Shown: positions 1-10,929 of the stretch, one piece after another
Numbering within the stretch: the first letter of the stretch is position 1
Layout: each line of letters opens with the position of its first letter
NCBI GenBank assembly: GCA_009869945.1
Contig: WIXG01000016.1
Coordinates: 124,001 to 188,000, forward strand
Origin: Mesaphorura yosii
Lineage: Eukaryota; Arthropoda; Collembola; Poduromorpha; Tullbergiidae
Length of the DNA: 64,000 nucleotides
Direction of reading: 5' to 3'
Notes under the pieces: model-generated
The model's database searches: none
Told to the model about the DNA's origin: nothing
Seen by the model: the letters and a program-made list of their open reading frames with translations, nothing else
Translations under genes and position numbers: made by a program

Positions 1-19
1 TTTGCATTTGAATTCCAAC
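1..19 (-). CDS. RhoGEF2: Possible start of the next PDZ-RhoGEF exon, cut by the window edge
   Basis: A 3' splice site (pyrimidine-rich stretch then GGACAG) is followed by 19 open bases in the right phase (VGIQMQ). It would leave an 86-base intron, typical here. Too short to confirm. Confidence 0.35.
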
Positions 20-105
20 CTGTCCAGCAAGAAAATGTTCAATGCCCATGCCCATTTACGGCGACTGCCTAAACGAGAGCCTGAAATGAAGTGTCGAAAT
101 CTTAC

Positions 106-242
106 GTCAACTGGTATTGGCGCTGTGATAAGGTCCTGCGTAGTGGAGTGTGGCCGGGCTCCATTTCCACCAACCAATCCCATACCCGGAAGCGGCATCA
201 GATCAGGCGGACGAACCGTGAGAGTAACATAGGAACCGGCAG
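106..242 (-). CDS. RhoGEF2: PDZ-RhoGEF exon: end of PDZ and linker
   Basis: 137 bases lying 2.56 kb downstream of the previous exon. It completes the last PDZ strand (SAGSYVTLTV) and continues into a Pro/Gly-rich linker (RPPDLMPLPGMGLVGGNG...) ending PIPVD. The 3' site is TTTTCAG and the donor GTAAGA. The codon split with the previous exon reads Ser, as expected for this family. Confidence 0.75.
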
Positions 243-3219
243 CTGAAAATGAAGTAAACAAGAGCAGAACATGAAATCGATCCCTCATTGAAAACACCAA
301 AGGGAAGTGAGAAGGGCATTGTTCAGTCTGTTTAGTCGTAGGCCCTTGCAAAAGTTTTCACCCGAGAATAACTCTGATGCTCTGCTTCCAGTTCTCTGAG
401 GGCCAGTGTTGCACTCCAATACAGAAATTAGCATATTTGCGAAATGCAAAGGTAAGGCAAGCAAAGGTTTTAATAATAAACATTTCTGCGCACGGAATGC
501 ACATCTGCGCTATGATTCATGATTTGCATCTTCATCTTGTAACAGTGCTGGAACAGGACAAATAAGCGCGTCTCGCGTGGTACGCATTCACCTTCGCTTC
601 AAGTTCTTCACGAGAATTACAGAAGCTGAAATCTATTTCTGTCTCGAAAAACAAAATTCTGAGCAAGGCATACGATACGATACGCATATGCGGGCACGGA
701 ACACAGACGACTCTCAACACAGACCACAGCAAATGCTGCACTTCGTAACTCTTCGCGTCTTGGTTTTAACCATGGAGTATAGATGCGTCAAATGCGAATG
801 AATTCAGCGACTCAAGTGCCATTTTAATTATTATTCTATGCTTATTAATTCATTAAGAAGAAAGTGACCGATAACCCATATTTCGCATCAAAATCCTACA
901 CAGATCGGTTAGTGTCTACCTTTCTTTTTGCTCATTTTCGAGCTCCTCTGAGGTTTCTTGAATTTGGAACTTGGGCCCGGAAGAGTGTCCTCGCCATGTC
1001 CTCCCATTTGACACAAAACCTAACTTTACTTAATTGACTCACTTCAGAGTATTGTTTAATTTGCTGTTTTTGTATAAATCTGTCAAATGTGACCGTGCCG
1101 CTCGTCCGTTGGCTACTGGCGACTTTCAGAATTTGCACTTGAGAGATCTTGCAAACCACAATCACAACGTTCTGATCGATGAACTTCTCTTGAAATTGGT
1201 CATTGGTTTGCATTCACAATTTCACTAAATTCACAGTGCAAACGGCCGGTCATTCATGGATGTCAATGAGAGGCTATTTTCTCAGATACAAACCAATTAA
1301 ATTCCTGTGACCTGAACCATGATCGGCTTCAGCTTACTTGACTCTGGCTTGGTTAATGAACTTCACAGAACTTCAACCACAATGGGAATGCGCTAATCGT
1401 AATTTATTGTCTCCTTTGTCTCACAATAACGAAATTTCCTCTGAATCATAATCGCACCACACAAGATAAAGATTTGCGCCAGATTCCAGTCGCCACACTC
1501 TCCAAGAGTTAAGACTATGTCTTTGCGTGAAAACTTTGCCAAACTGGGATCCTTTCGATCTTCACTGATTCACTTCTATTTCTAAACATTTGTGCAGACC
1601 TTTCGCATAAATGTTGTACCACACATTGCTATCGCCTGGTTCACAGAAGCAAAGCTCCGAACCATGAACCAGAAGTATGACATGTGTACAAAACTCACAA
1701 TCAAATGAACCACACGGATTCAGAATTGCCTAAAAGTGAAATACAAGTTAGCAGATACACGTCAACTCCAACATTTGCCAAGAGCTCGACGAGTTCTTCG
1801 AACAGAATAACATCACATCAACATCGCGTATTTCATTACAGATCACAACATACGGGAACACACACCAGAGATTTTCACCCTTCAGGCCTGCAACCTCTTC
1901 CTCGTACGCTCGCTGTACGAACTTCTCTCCTCAAACAAACATTGTGAGGTACGAAATGAGGATACACATTATTGTTCACAAATATTCCTCGTCTGGTCTG
2001 AAACTCACCCTCCGCAAACGCCAGTCCAGCCATGGCAGTCAGTCGCACTTCATTCTTAAAGTTCTCAATGCAGAATACGAGTTTGGTGCAACAATGAGCA
2101 CAAATGTTATGCCAAGTTTCATCCCCAGGCCACATGCTGTACTTATGCCATGCTTGCTGTTACTCTTATTTTTGGTCACCAAAGAAAGGCCCACACGGCT
2201 CGCTCTTGCTGTTGGGAGGGATGCAGAAGACGGAATTGCACGTAACCACAAGAATCTCACTCTCATCTCATTCATAAATATTCATGCTGCACTATACTTT
2301 GTTCGATAGGATCGGGATAGTTTACTTATTAGTTGGCCAATGTGATGATATTCCCACATTCCCTGCCGCAGCCTTGTACAGAAAGTGCCTTCCGAAACCG
2401 GAAAATCACGGTAGGAATTCTCAAATAACCGAAATTCCATCATGCTTCTAAAGCGCAAAACAGAAATCTCAAATGCTTGAAGATGCTAGTCCTGCCTCTG
2501 CCTCGTCAATGTTATATGCCAATTCGGATGCTAAATCGGATTGATCTAACTGTTGGGCTACGATTGCCGAATTGCTGGAAACGGCCCAGGCGCGAACTCG
2601 TTTCCTAAGGCACGGAGGCGAAGATTTTACTTGGGCAAGTGTCGTTAATTTGAGAAAATACTACTGTGCATGATCGAGCCAAAGAATTCTTTTAAGCTCA
2701 AGATCGATTCTGTACTCCATCGAAAACTTCTTTCTCTTTCAAAGACTAGAAAGAGAACGGACTGATACGGACATATGAAAGAATAAAAGAAAATCTGCTT
2801 ACATTTGATGTGATTCACAACTTCGGGGTGATTTAAATGTTCCACCGGTGTACCATTGACCTGCAAAATAAACAAGACCGACTTGAATATAATCTCGATT
2901 TGCAGTACAAAGAGTACAAACACATAAACACACGTCCGCGCTAATCACCATTAAATCTAAGTTAATACTCGACCTACCTTTGTGATTATATCACCCTCAC
3001 GAATCCCGGCTAATTCAGCTGGACCTCCTGTTGAAAGAGTTTAATATATTAGAAGTCTGACATGAAATGGAGCCTCTTGCCACGAATTAACTCAGTCGAT
3101 TGCCCACCTCTCTTAATCGTCTGCACAGAAACAGGATTGTCGCCTGAAACGGTCAGACCAAACCCTTGCGCGTCCCTGTGAAGAATGACCGACCTCGCTT
3201 TCCACAAGTGCGAATCCAT
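106..3219 (-). CDS. RhoGEF2: PDZ-RhoGEF (RhoGEF2 / ARHGEF11-12 type), N-terminal part; gene continues past the left edge
   Basis: Four spliced exons (3219-3108, 3027-2978, 2860-2803, 242-106) join in phase into about 119 residues beginning MDSHLWKARSVILHRD. Residues of about 8-95 form a PDZ domain: carboxylate-binding loop GFGLTVSGDNPV, then GGPAELAGIREGDIITK and VNGTPVEHLNHPEVVNHIK, ending SAGSYVTLTV. GFGLTVSGDNP and (V/I)KS(A)GSYV-LTV followed by RPP are typical of the PDZ domain of PDZ-RhoGEFs, which couple G-alpha-12/13 and plexin-type receptors to RhoA; this comparison is from memory. The RGS-like, DH and PH domains are not in the window. The ATG sits directly after a good 3' splice site (TTTGCAG), so it is either the start codon behind a 5'UTR intron or an internal Met with upstream exons still missing. 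Another PDZ protein is possible but fits the loop sequence less well. Confidence 0.75.
243..2802 (-). other. Long intron of the PDZ-RhoGEF gene
   Basis: 2560 bases between the third and fourth PDZ exons. I see no recognisable exon or repeat inside. Open frames such as 932-1213 on the minus strand have no family resemblance. Confidence 0.65.
2803..2860 (-). CDS. RhoGEF2: PDZ-RhoGEF exon: PDZ helix B region
   Basis: 58 bases encoding VNGTPVEHLNHPEVVNHIK plus one base of the next codon. The histidine starting the LNHPEVV helix is the usual class I PDZ ligand-binding position. The donor is GTAAGC. Confidence 0.8.
2978..3027 (-). CDS. RhoGEF2: PDZ-RhoGEF exon: PDZ core
   Basis: 50 bases encoding GGPAELAGIREGDIITK. 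The flanking 3' site CAACAG and donor GTAGGT both agree in phase with the neighbouring exons. The introns on its two sides are 80 and 117 bases. Confidence 0.8.
3108..3219 (-). CDS. RhoGEF2: PDZ-RhoGEF exon: start and first PDZ strands
   Basis: 112 bases, 37 codons plus one base. It encodes MDSHLW through QTIKR, including the GFGL carboxylate-binding loop. The 3' splice site TTTGCAG precedes the ATG and the donor is GTGGGC. Confidence 0.75.
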
Positions 3220-6160
3220 CTGCAAAGGAATTCACAAAATACAAGTTATTAACACGGAATCAAATTGATCGACGCTTTCTAACAGTAAAATTCCTGACCT
3301 TTTCTGAGATAGTTCATTCACTTTTAAAACGACACATGAAGCCTTTGTTTGAAAAGCTTGCTTAGCACAGTAAATTTAATTTTTTGCATTACGAAGTTCA
3401 TTATCAAAAGCAGGGCACAAAAATAAAGGCTTCATGGAATTCGATAAGGCACCCTGATTTTTCTTGGCACAAAGATTTCGCTGGAGTGGAGTTAAGGCAC
3501 AGTTGGTAGAGTCACTTCCACTTTACTATAAGACAGTTGCTAGAGTTAGAAACTTCACTGCATGCCACGTCAACTCTTCAATTTCGAAGGTCAGTTCTAG
3601 TTAGCTTGATTAGCGACGGTTTCAGTTAACTTGGCCACATTTTGTACGCGTCGATTTGATGGAAGAATTGAAGGTAGCTCAGTAGATTAATTGCGATGAT
3701 TTCAGCTGCGCCTAAGTAGGTAGAATTCCAGATTCCACTAGGCCTGCAACGGCAAATGTTAGAAATTAGGATCCAGATTTTCATTGTGTTTCCGTGTTCT
3801 GTATTAATTCGTAGAATTGATTACCTATTCGATGTTGTGGAATCTTTTATTATTGTTGTCGCATTAACGCCCTCCTATCTTCTTGGAAGCACATCTTATT
3901 ATACTGACTAACTGTTGTGTCCAGTAATCAATTTCAATCATTGAGGACTAACTAAAAATTACAATCTATAATTATTAATTTTCACAATCCGTACAACTGC
4001 CGACTGTTGAGTGCTGCCTTTTTCTTCTGCTACTATCTGATGAATAAGCTAATTATGTTGCCCAATCTAAGTTAAATTGCTTAAAGTCAAATCAAATGTT
4101 TTAGCTTGCAGTTGAAATGGATCCATTGCTGATCCTCGAATTAGCTTGGAGCCAGCCGAACTGAACAAATTCACGAACACACTGCACAAACTGCAAATTA
4201 ATTAGAATTGCAAAGAATTCAACGAACAAAAATCCACCTGATTTGTTTACTTTCTTCTTTCCTTCGTACGTAGGCAGGAGAGATCATGATTTGTGGCCCA
4301 TTCGCTTTGAATTAAGAAGTGCCACCTTATTCTATTGTACGGCATGCATTGCATTGTAGTTGGTCGTAAAGACTCGGCAAGCAAAGAGACATCTGCCTTG
4401 CTCTTGGCCGAGCTGAGTATCCTACAACTTTCATTCATCCTTTTTATCGGAATCGTGCTGTGTATTTTTTATTAATTTGAGAAAGTTAATGTTTACATTT
4501 TTGCCGTGCAAGTGTACCGGCGGTGGTCTTGAATTAATTCGTCCCAATCATTCAATGCATGCAGGCTTTCTTATTTAAAAGCCGTCATGAATTGCTTCAA
4601 ATACTTAAAGTGCCAGTAATGACGTCCCTTTAATTCATCCGAAATTCTTTCTTTAATAATTTCTCATGAGTTGATCCCTGAACATAGCACGGTCGTTCCA
4701 AAAGGCGTTATCAAACTGAGACGATTAATTGAGATAATCCGGCTAATCGACAATTGAGTGGTTACAAGTGCAAGAAGCGTTACACCATTAAGTGCCAACC
4801 TGACAATTACTCATTTAAATGCCAATGTCAATACTCTTCATCTTCATGGTGTTCAGTTAAGACGTTTATGTCCGCATCCACCGCGACCTTCAAAGTATTC
4901 CATGACCACAGGTCCACGAGCGCGCCTTCGCTGAGCATTCCGTGTCATTGCCACAACACAACGAAAAGGTGAGGTCGAAGGTTACAAAAATTCCCTCTGC
5001 CGTTGCCGTTACTTTATAGTTCCTGTAATTAGTTTGAGCCGTCGGCACCGGCATATGAGTTCAGACTGTACAATTATTATGTAGTTACTGGCATTGCCGT
5101 GTTATGTAAGAATAGACGACAAACATTTCGAAGAATTTTCACCGTGAACTTGGCCGATATGATTTCATGAAGCATCATAACATGTTCATGTCGTTTGCCG
5201 TATCAATTCTGTTCAGTAACGCAAACAACTTAACTTCACTCGCATCAATGACGGATTGTTTAACTTTAACTCATCGGTGTGGATCAAGAAAGTTTGGTCA
5301 AAGTTCACACAAGGCAAGGCACGGCAGAAGCAGAAGCATAGAAAATCTTAAGAGTCCTTTTGACTTAGGAAGTAGGATTCTAATAGTGTCACAGTCTTGT
5401 GTTATCTCAATCTGTGCCGCTCGAGATTTGTGAAGGTCAACAGTACTACGCTGCTACGCAGTTCTATTCATTGATGGTGCCGGTTCAATGCAAAGTGCAA
5501 TCAGATGCTGGCGTAGACTGTTATCCACATTATCCGGGTTGAGTTCGTTGAGTACGAGTAATGGATTTTGCACTTTGCACGTGCGGCTGGACCCGTTCGA
5601 CCTGGTGAGTTGGTGCGATGTGCGATGCACAATTGGCCCAGCCCACCTTTGTTTAAAGGTAGTGCAATTAGTACAGCACATGATTATTGATTAGCAGCGG
5701 TATTATAACGAGGGTCTCATAAGCACAAAGTTTCATGGTGCCGTGTACTGGTGTACTTCCACTCTTGGGACAGGGTCCATAGGATTTAATTTGATCATTG
5801 CGTGGACTGGGAGCGAAACAATAATCCAAGCCTTAGAATTAAACCTGCAATAACCCAAGCCTTTTTAGATTAGGGAGAACTGCTGCTAATTAATGAAGCC
5901 GACAACATTGGGGCTTGGCGGGCTTGATTTGAGTATACAAGCGTGTCGTGCGAATGCGCGAGAATTGCACTCAATTTTTATGTGTTCGTTTCAGAGTCTC
6001 AATCACCACAACCACTCCAAGTTTTTGACTAGTCTTGTGCACAGTCTCGCGTGGCTCTTCAGTTCTGATGAGGACTTTGGGGAATGCACATCGATCATCG
6101 TTGTATTTGACTGTTACATTAATGAACTGAGCTGTCGGACGAGCGGTTACATTCCTTCAG
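3220..6160. other. Region between divergent RhoGEF and glycerol kinase genes
   Basis: About 2.9 kb with only short open frames and no recognisable coding sequence. It must hold the promoter of one or both divergently transcribed genes, and possibly unrecognised 5' exons of the RhoGEF gene. Confidence 0.5.
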
Positions 6161-6169
6161 CATAAAAAG
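6161..6169 (+). promoter_or_regulatory. TATA-like box upstream of glycerol kinase
   Basis: CATAAAAAG lies about 140 bases before the start codon, with CA-rich initiator-like sequence (CTCACAACTCAACTG) roughly 25-35 bases downstream. This would give an unspliced 5' leader of about 110 bases. The match is suggestive only. Confidence 0.3.
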
Positions 6170-6304
6170 CATCCACAAGACTCACAACTCAACTGACGCT
6201 TGAGCAGGAGCAGATATCCACATCGAACAGAAACTATCAAAAACTAACCGAATTTACTGAATTTCAACTTCCGATCTGGTTCAGCTGATCGACCTCAACG
6301 TGTG

Positions 6305-6385
6305 ATGGCGGCCAAGGAGACTTACGGGAAACATGGCCCGCTAATTGGGTCTCTGGACCAGGGCACAAGCAGCAGTCGATTTCTG
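6305..6385 (+). CDS. GK: Glycerol kinase exon 1
   Basis: 27 codons: start Met and the phosphate-binding loop [12 protein letters not shown]. Donor GTAAGC. Confidence 0.92.
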
Positions 6386-9300
6386 GTAAGCATTTAAGTC
6401 TTGTTTCACATTTTTCATGGCGCACATTCAGTCGTCCTTGTTGTCACACGTGCATGCAACAGCAACAGCGACCGAAGTCGTCGAAATTCTGACCTTCAGA
6501 TTGGTCACTTGAGACAAGAGCAATTTCCGAAGTTCTACTCTTGAGCCGAGTTGATGATGTACCTGTCTGTGCACTTCAATTTCAAGTGCCGTCATTTGAT
6601 TCATTTCACGTGTAGCGATAACGAAGCAACTGAATGCGGCCAATCCCACAAATTGATTCTCAAACACTGCGTGTGGCCCATTCTGGGGTTGTGGCCCGGT
6701 TGATAACTCAACTGCACAAATTAGATTTCATGCCTAAAGTTTACGTAACCATTTTCAAACCAGACAAAACATCATAGAAGACGGACTTCGCACAATTTGT
6801 GCTAGCATGCCGTTCGCGTTCCTGAAAATGGAACTTGCCTTATTCGATGCAATTTCCCATCATTACGTAATGCGTGCCGAGTTTTTTCTGGTCTGCCCGC
6901 GTCTCTAATCAATGAAAATAGGAGGCGGTGCGAAAGAACGATGATTGATGACAATTTTTAATGTCAGGTGTGACAGACAGACAGGAATAATTACAAGCAG
7001 AATAATCAAACGCGAACGGCCGAGTACTCATCGGTGCACAAGCTGAATGACGAGGCAATTGAACGAAATCTCAAATATTATCAACTTCATCAAATATCTA
7101 GAAAATGGTACTTGCAGCTGCTCCACGGAATTTAGCTCAAGTCGATACAATAATGAGGAAAATGTAAACAATTTGCAAAACAAATAGCGAATACGTGTGT
7201 GCAAATCATGAAGTTTTGTTTGCGGCTCATGCGTTTGTACTGTGCGAAGACAAATAAATTGCCAAATCGGGAGTATAAATGTTGACTTTGTACATTTAAT
7301 TTCCGCAGGTTTTCGCAGCGAATACTGCGGAGCTGCTGACTTATCACCAGGTCGAAGTTCCGCGAATCTGTCCAAAAGAAGGCTGGGTGGAGCAGGACCC
7401 GATGGTGCTGCTAAACGCGACACTCGCATGCGTCGATAAAACTGTCGAGAACATGAAGAAATTGGGAGTCGACCCCGCAGATATAAAAGCTATTGGAATC
7501 ACGAACCAAAGGGAAACTATAATTGCGTGGGACAAACTTTCTGGAGAGCCACTCTATAACGCAATCGGTAAGTACGAAGAGCGTACGATTACGTTTGGTT
7601 GATTTAACAATTTTCTGAGAATTTTACGAGGATTTATTTTGGAGACTGACAGGCTAATCCAGACTTTGATAATTTTTATCTTTCGGTAGTCTGGTTGGAT
7701 GCGCGAACTTGCCACGAAGTCGAAGAGATTTTATCCAAACCTCACCTTACCGTTCACGCCGACAGAGTCAAGCACTTGTGCGGGCTGCCAATCAGCACGT
7801 ACTTTAGCGCACTCAAGATGAAGTGGATGATTCAGAATGTTCCTGCCGTGAAAACTGCGGTGGAGGAGGACAGATGTCTCCTCGGAACTGTCGACTCCTG
7901 GCTCCTTTGGGTACACAAGGGCATTTCCAAATAAACTTGAACTGCGTTGCTCTAACATACATAATTTGCGCGATGTTGCAGAATTTAACGGGAGGCAAAT
8001 CAGGGGGACTTCATATTACAGATGTCACGAATGCGTCCAGAACAATGTTGATGAACATCGAAACGCTTCAATGGGACCCATACCTTTGCGAGTAGGTGCC
8101 TTGGTTTGATGGTTCTGTCCAACAACGTAAACATTCTAAACTATTTGATTAGGTATTTCCACATACCTGCCAAGCTGTTGCCCACAATCAGGAGCTCCTC
8201 GGAAGTTTACGGCCGCATGTCGAGGACCGTACTGCAAGGAGTTCCAATATCCGGCGTAAGTCACTCATTGCATGACAACTATTGCACGCGGTAGTGTGCA
8301 TTGAAAGGTAACCATATTCTGTACATGTTGCTCTTTAGTGTCTCGGTGACCAACAAGCTGCTCTGGTCGGACAAATGTGTTTCAAGCCTGGTACGTTTAA
8401 TTGAAACAATTAAGAATTGATATTAAGAACAGAGGGAACACAAAAGTTTAGTTTAGTTATTCAATTGGTGAAGGTTGCTTAACAATGAACTTATCCAGAG
8501 TATTTTTTTAACTGTGCCCTGGCTTGGGTTGAGAATTTTCTTCATCTGGCTGCAGCTTCTTCAACACTTTCAGTGGTTTTGTCAAGTGAAGACTTGGGTA
8601 GAAGCGTAGATTCCCCTTGTGCTGTACAGTACAGCCTGGAGTACAAAATAACAGCAATCCATGTTCGCCAGCTGATTTCGCCGCTGCAAATTCTTCGATT
8701 TTCTCGTTTATCATCGGAATGAAATTCCCTTCTTCCTGGTGTAGCTCATAAAGCCTTTAATTTTAATTCACCCATTTCAGTTTTGGGTCCTGAGTAGCTA
8801 CATACCTGGTACACTCGGTTAATTCTTGAAGGGCTGAGTCTCGCTCAGGTTCTCGTTGTAGCATTTTCTTAACTTACTTCTTCCACTCATTATGCCGGTA
8901 AGATTAAATTAACTGAATTGGATTAACAACACTAATTAAATAGGTTGCTGCTGGAAAAATGAAATAGAAGAACTGAAACAGAGAAAGGCAATTTTCAAGT
9001 GAAGACAATAGTGAAGAACAAAACTTTGTTTCGCGTGCTTGTTCGTTCGACAAAGCAGGATTTACTCCAAGTTGAAGACTTTGTATTTTCAATACCAGCA
9101 GAATTTATACTTTGAACCGCGCGAAAGCGCTTCTCCTGACTATTCGTTGCTTTGCTCAGGTTCCCTTTATTATGTATTTTTAACCATTGCCATTTCAATT
9201 TTTTTCAGGACAAGCTAAATGTACTTATGGAACAGGGTGCTTTCTACTGTTCAACACTGGTCATCAAGTAATTCTAATTACTCAATACCTTTTCAGCTGT

Positions 9301-10411
9301 GCTGTTCTGCTGATTACTAACTCCATTTTTTCCTCAGATAGTACGCTCTACGCATGGTTTGCTGTCGACAGTGGGCTATAAACTGGGCCCGAATCGTCCA
9401 GCTGTGTATGCTTTAGAAGGTATTGAAATCACACCATGAAATTTGAATCCACGACTTGAATTTGTGCTCACCATGAAATTTGTGATCAAGGCTCTGTCGG
9501 AGTTGCTGGTGCTGCACTTCGTTGGTTGAGAGATAACCTCGGACTGGCTGCTACTTACGAAGAATTGGATCAAATGTGTGCGAAAGTGAAGGATTGCGGC
9601 GGTGTGTATTTCGTTCCGGCTTTCTCAGGACTCTTTGCTCCATATTGGAAACCAGATGCTAGAGGGTAATGCGAAAATGGACAAATACCTAGGACTTGCA
9701 AAGCGCGCCTTTCCAATACATAGTTGTTACAATCTCAGGATTATTTGTGGTTTGACGGAGCATTCCTCAAAGGGTCATTTTGTGAGAGCAGCCTACGAAG
9801 CGGTTGCGTTCCAAGTGAAGGACATACTGGAAGCTATGAATACCGAGGGCGGATTTCCCTTCTCCTCTCTTCAAGTCGATGGTGGAATGACTAATAACGG
9901 TACATTCCAATTCTCATAACCGTCCCTCAAGCTTGTTGCAGTAAGCAGTAATGAAGTTTTTATCTTTCCTTGCAGACTCCCTGATGCAACTTCAAGCCGA
10001 TCTGTTGGGAATTAACACAGTCCGTCCCTCAATGCCAGAAACCACGGCCCTCGGTGCAGCAATGGCTGCAGGTAAGCATATTGCTGTAATACAACCCCAG
10101 TGGCGCCAGTGACTGGTCAATAGGGGAAATTCTCTCCCAACAGGCTGTGCAGAAGGAATCGACATCTGGGACATATTTTCCGAAGACTCCTCCACAGTCA
10201 CCAACGACGTGTTCAAGCCAAACATGGGCGCGCAAGGTAACATTTAATAGCAACGTATTCATCGCGTTAGGAGTAAGATTTACAATTTGGTTTGCTTACA
10301 GAACGGAACGAGAAATACTGGAAATGGAAGGAGGCAGTGCAGAGGAGCTGCGGATGGGAAAAGAGTCCCGAAGAGCAAGCTAAAGCAGCAGGTAGTGAGG
10401 ATGCGAAATAA
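6305..10411 (+). CDS. GK: Glycerol kinase, complete, 13 exons, 533 residues
   Basis: Phosphorylates glycerol with ATP to sn-glycerol 3-phosphate, feeding glycerolipid synthesis and glycolysis; FGGY carbohydrate kinase family. Exons: 6305-6385, 7309-7567, 7690-7910, 7982-8091, 8153-8255, 8339-8390, 9209-9267, 9338-9419, 9491-9665, 9739-9899, 9976-10071, 10144-10236, 10302-10411; all junctions are GT-AG and in phase (1602 coding bases). Visible motifs: [12 protein letters not shown] near residues 15-26 (nucleotide and substrate loop), TNQRET 92-97 with the glycerol-binding Arg95/Glu96, Tyr151 in YFSALKMKW (first FGGY signature), [10 protein letters not shown] with catalytic Asp262, GLFAPYW, and VDGGMTNN near 427-434. 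Length matches animal glycerol kinases. The start has G at -3 and +4 and is the first Met before the conserved core. No organelle signal or C-terminal anchor is evident, so it is probably cytosolic or loosely membrane-associated. Confidence 0.95.
6386..7308 (+). other. Glycerol kinase intron 1
   Basis: 923 bases, the longest intron of this gene. It holds no recognisable coding or RNA feature. First introns often carry control elements, but I cannot point to one. Confidence 0.85.
7309..7567 (+). CDS. GK: Glycerol kinase exon 2
   Basis: Residues 28-113: GWVEQDP and the glycerol-binding [10 protein letters not shown]. 3' site TTCCGCAG, donor GTAAGT. Confidence 0.95.
7690..7910 (+). CDS. GK: Glycerol kinase exon 3
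   Basis: Residues 114-187: VWLDART, first FGGY signature [13 protein letters not shown], and GTVDSWLLW. The donor GTACAC is non-optimal, but joining here restores WLLWNLTGG, the family sequence. Confidence 0.92.
7982..8091 (+). CDS. GK: Glycerol kinase exon 4
   Basis: Encodes [19 protein letters not shown] and LQWDPYLC. It ends two bases into a Glu codon; reading on would hit a stop at once. Confidence 0.93.
8153..8255 (+). CDS. GK: Glycerol kinase exon 5
   Basis: Encodes [20 protein letters not shown] and ends VPISG. The upstream intron is only 61 bases. Confidence 0.93.
8339..8390 (+). CDS. GK: Glycerol kinase exon 6
   Basis: A 52-base microexon encoding [17 protein letters not shown], which contains the catalytic-base Asp262. 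Confidence 0.93.
8391..9208 (+). other. Glycerol kinase intron 6
   Basis: 818 bases with no recognisable gene or repeat; it ends in a strong T-rich 3' splice site. Confidence 0.85.
9209..9267 (+). CDS. GK: Glycerol kinase exon 7
   Basis: 59 bases encoding [20 protein letters not shown], conserved in the family. Donor GTAATT. Confidence 0.92.
9338..9419 (+). CDS. GK: Glycerol kinase exon 8
   Basis: Encodes [17 protein letters not shown] and YALE, the segment bearing the conserved HGLL-T motif. Confidence 0.92.
9491..9665 (+). CDS. GK: Glycerol kinase exon 9
   Basis: Encodes [18 protein letters not shown] through [18 protein letters not shown]. The 3' site GATCAAG has a weak pyrimidine tract, but the family sequence EGSV is restored exactly. 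Confidence 0.92.
9739..9899 (+). CDS. GK: Glycerol kinase exon 10
   Basis: Encodes [14 protein letters not shown] through [10 protein letters not shown], including the second FGGY signature region with DGG (ATP site). Confidence 0.94.
9976..10071 (+). CDS. GK: Glycerol kinase exon 11
   Basis: Encodes [13 protein letters not shown] and [16 protein letters not shown], the conserved adenine-site ETTALGAA segment. Confidence 0.94.
10144..10236 (+). CDS. GK: Glycerol kinase exon 12
   Basis: Encodes [16 protein letters not shown] through KPNMGAQ. Confidence 0.92.
10302..10411 (+). CDS. GK: Glycerol kinase exon 13 with stop codon
   Basis: Encodes [19 protein letters not shown] and a short Lys/Glu/Ala-rich tail, stop TAA at 10409-10411. 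Confidence 0.92.
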
Positions 10412-10872
10412 TTGCTATTCTTCGCTAGCTTTTGTACCTTTAAACGTAGGAGTTTGCCCTTATCAGATTCAGATCTGCACCATTTTGAAATTAAATCGAA
10501 ATTCCTTTTTGCGTCTACATTAACTCACCGCTTTGCAATTTTCGCATGTTGAGTTGAGACAGAACTTTCCAAAGTTTCTCTGATCATTCGAGAAATGTAT
10601 GTGTCAGGGCATTCCGTTTTGAATTTGAGGGTCTCTTATCATGGTCCCTGATCTGTTGCTTTTACTCAATTATTAGACCATTGCTAGCCAGCCCAAAGTA
10701 GTGTATTCAGTCGAGCCTAGGAGCTTGTGTAATTTTGTGATCTGACGTCTTGTGATTTTGAATGGTGTGTGCTAGGAGGAAACCGGAAATATTTAGTACA
10801 ATATTACATCGACTTATTCTCTCAAGTCCAAAGAAGATGAACGAATTATATATTTTTTCCCTTCTATTGATT

Positions 10873-10878
10873 AATAAA
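10873..10878 (+). terminator. Polyadenylation signal of glycerol kinase
   Basis: AATAAA 462 bases after the stop codon, followed by G/T-rich sequence at about 10880-10925. It is the first canonical signal after the gene and implies a 3'UTR of roughly 480 bases. Confidence 0.6.
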
Positions 10879-10929
10879 AGTCTGTAGTTTTGATTGTTGC
10901 TCCGAGCTTTTGTCTGTTCTCTTTTGTTC

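Noticed and set aside
932-1213. 93-codon minus-strand frame inside the long RhoGEF intron
   Set aside because: It does not continue the PDZ in the right phase, has no good splice sites, and resembles no RhoGEF linker I know.
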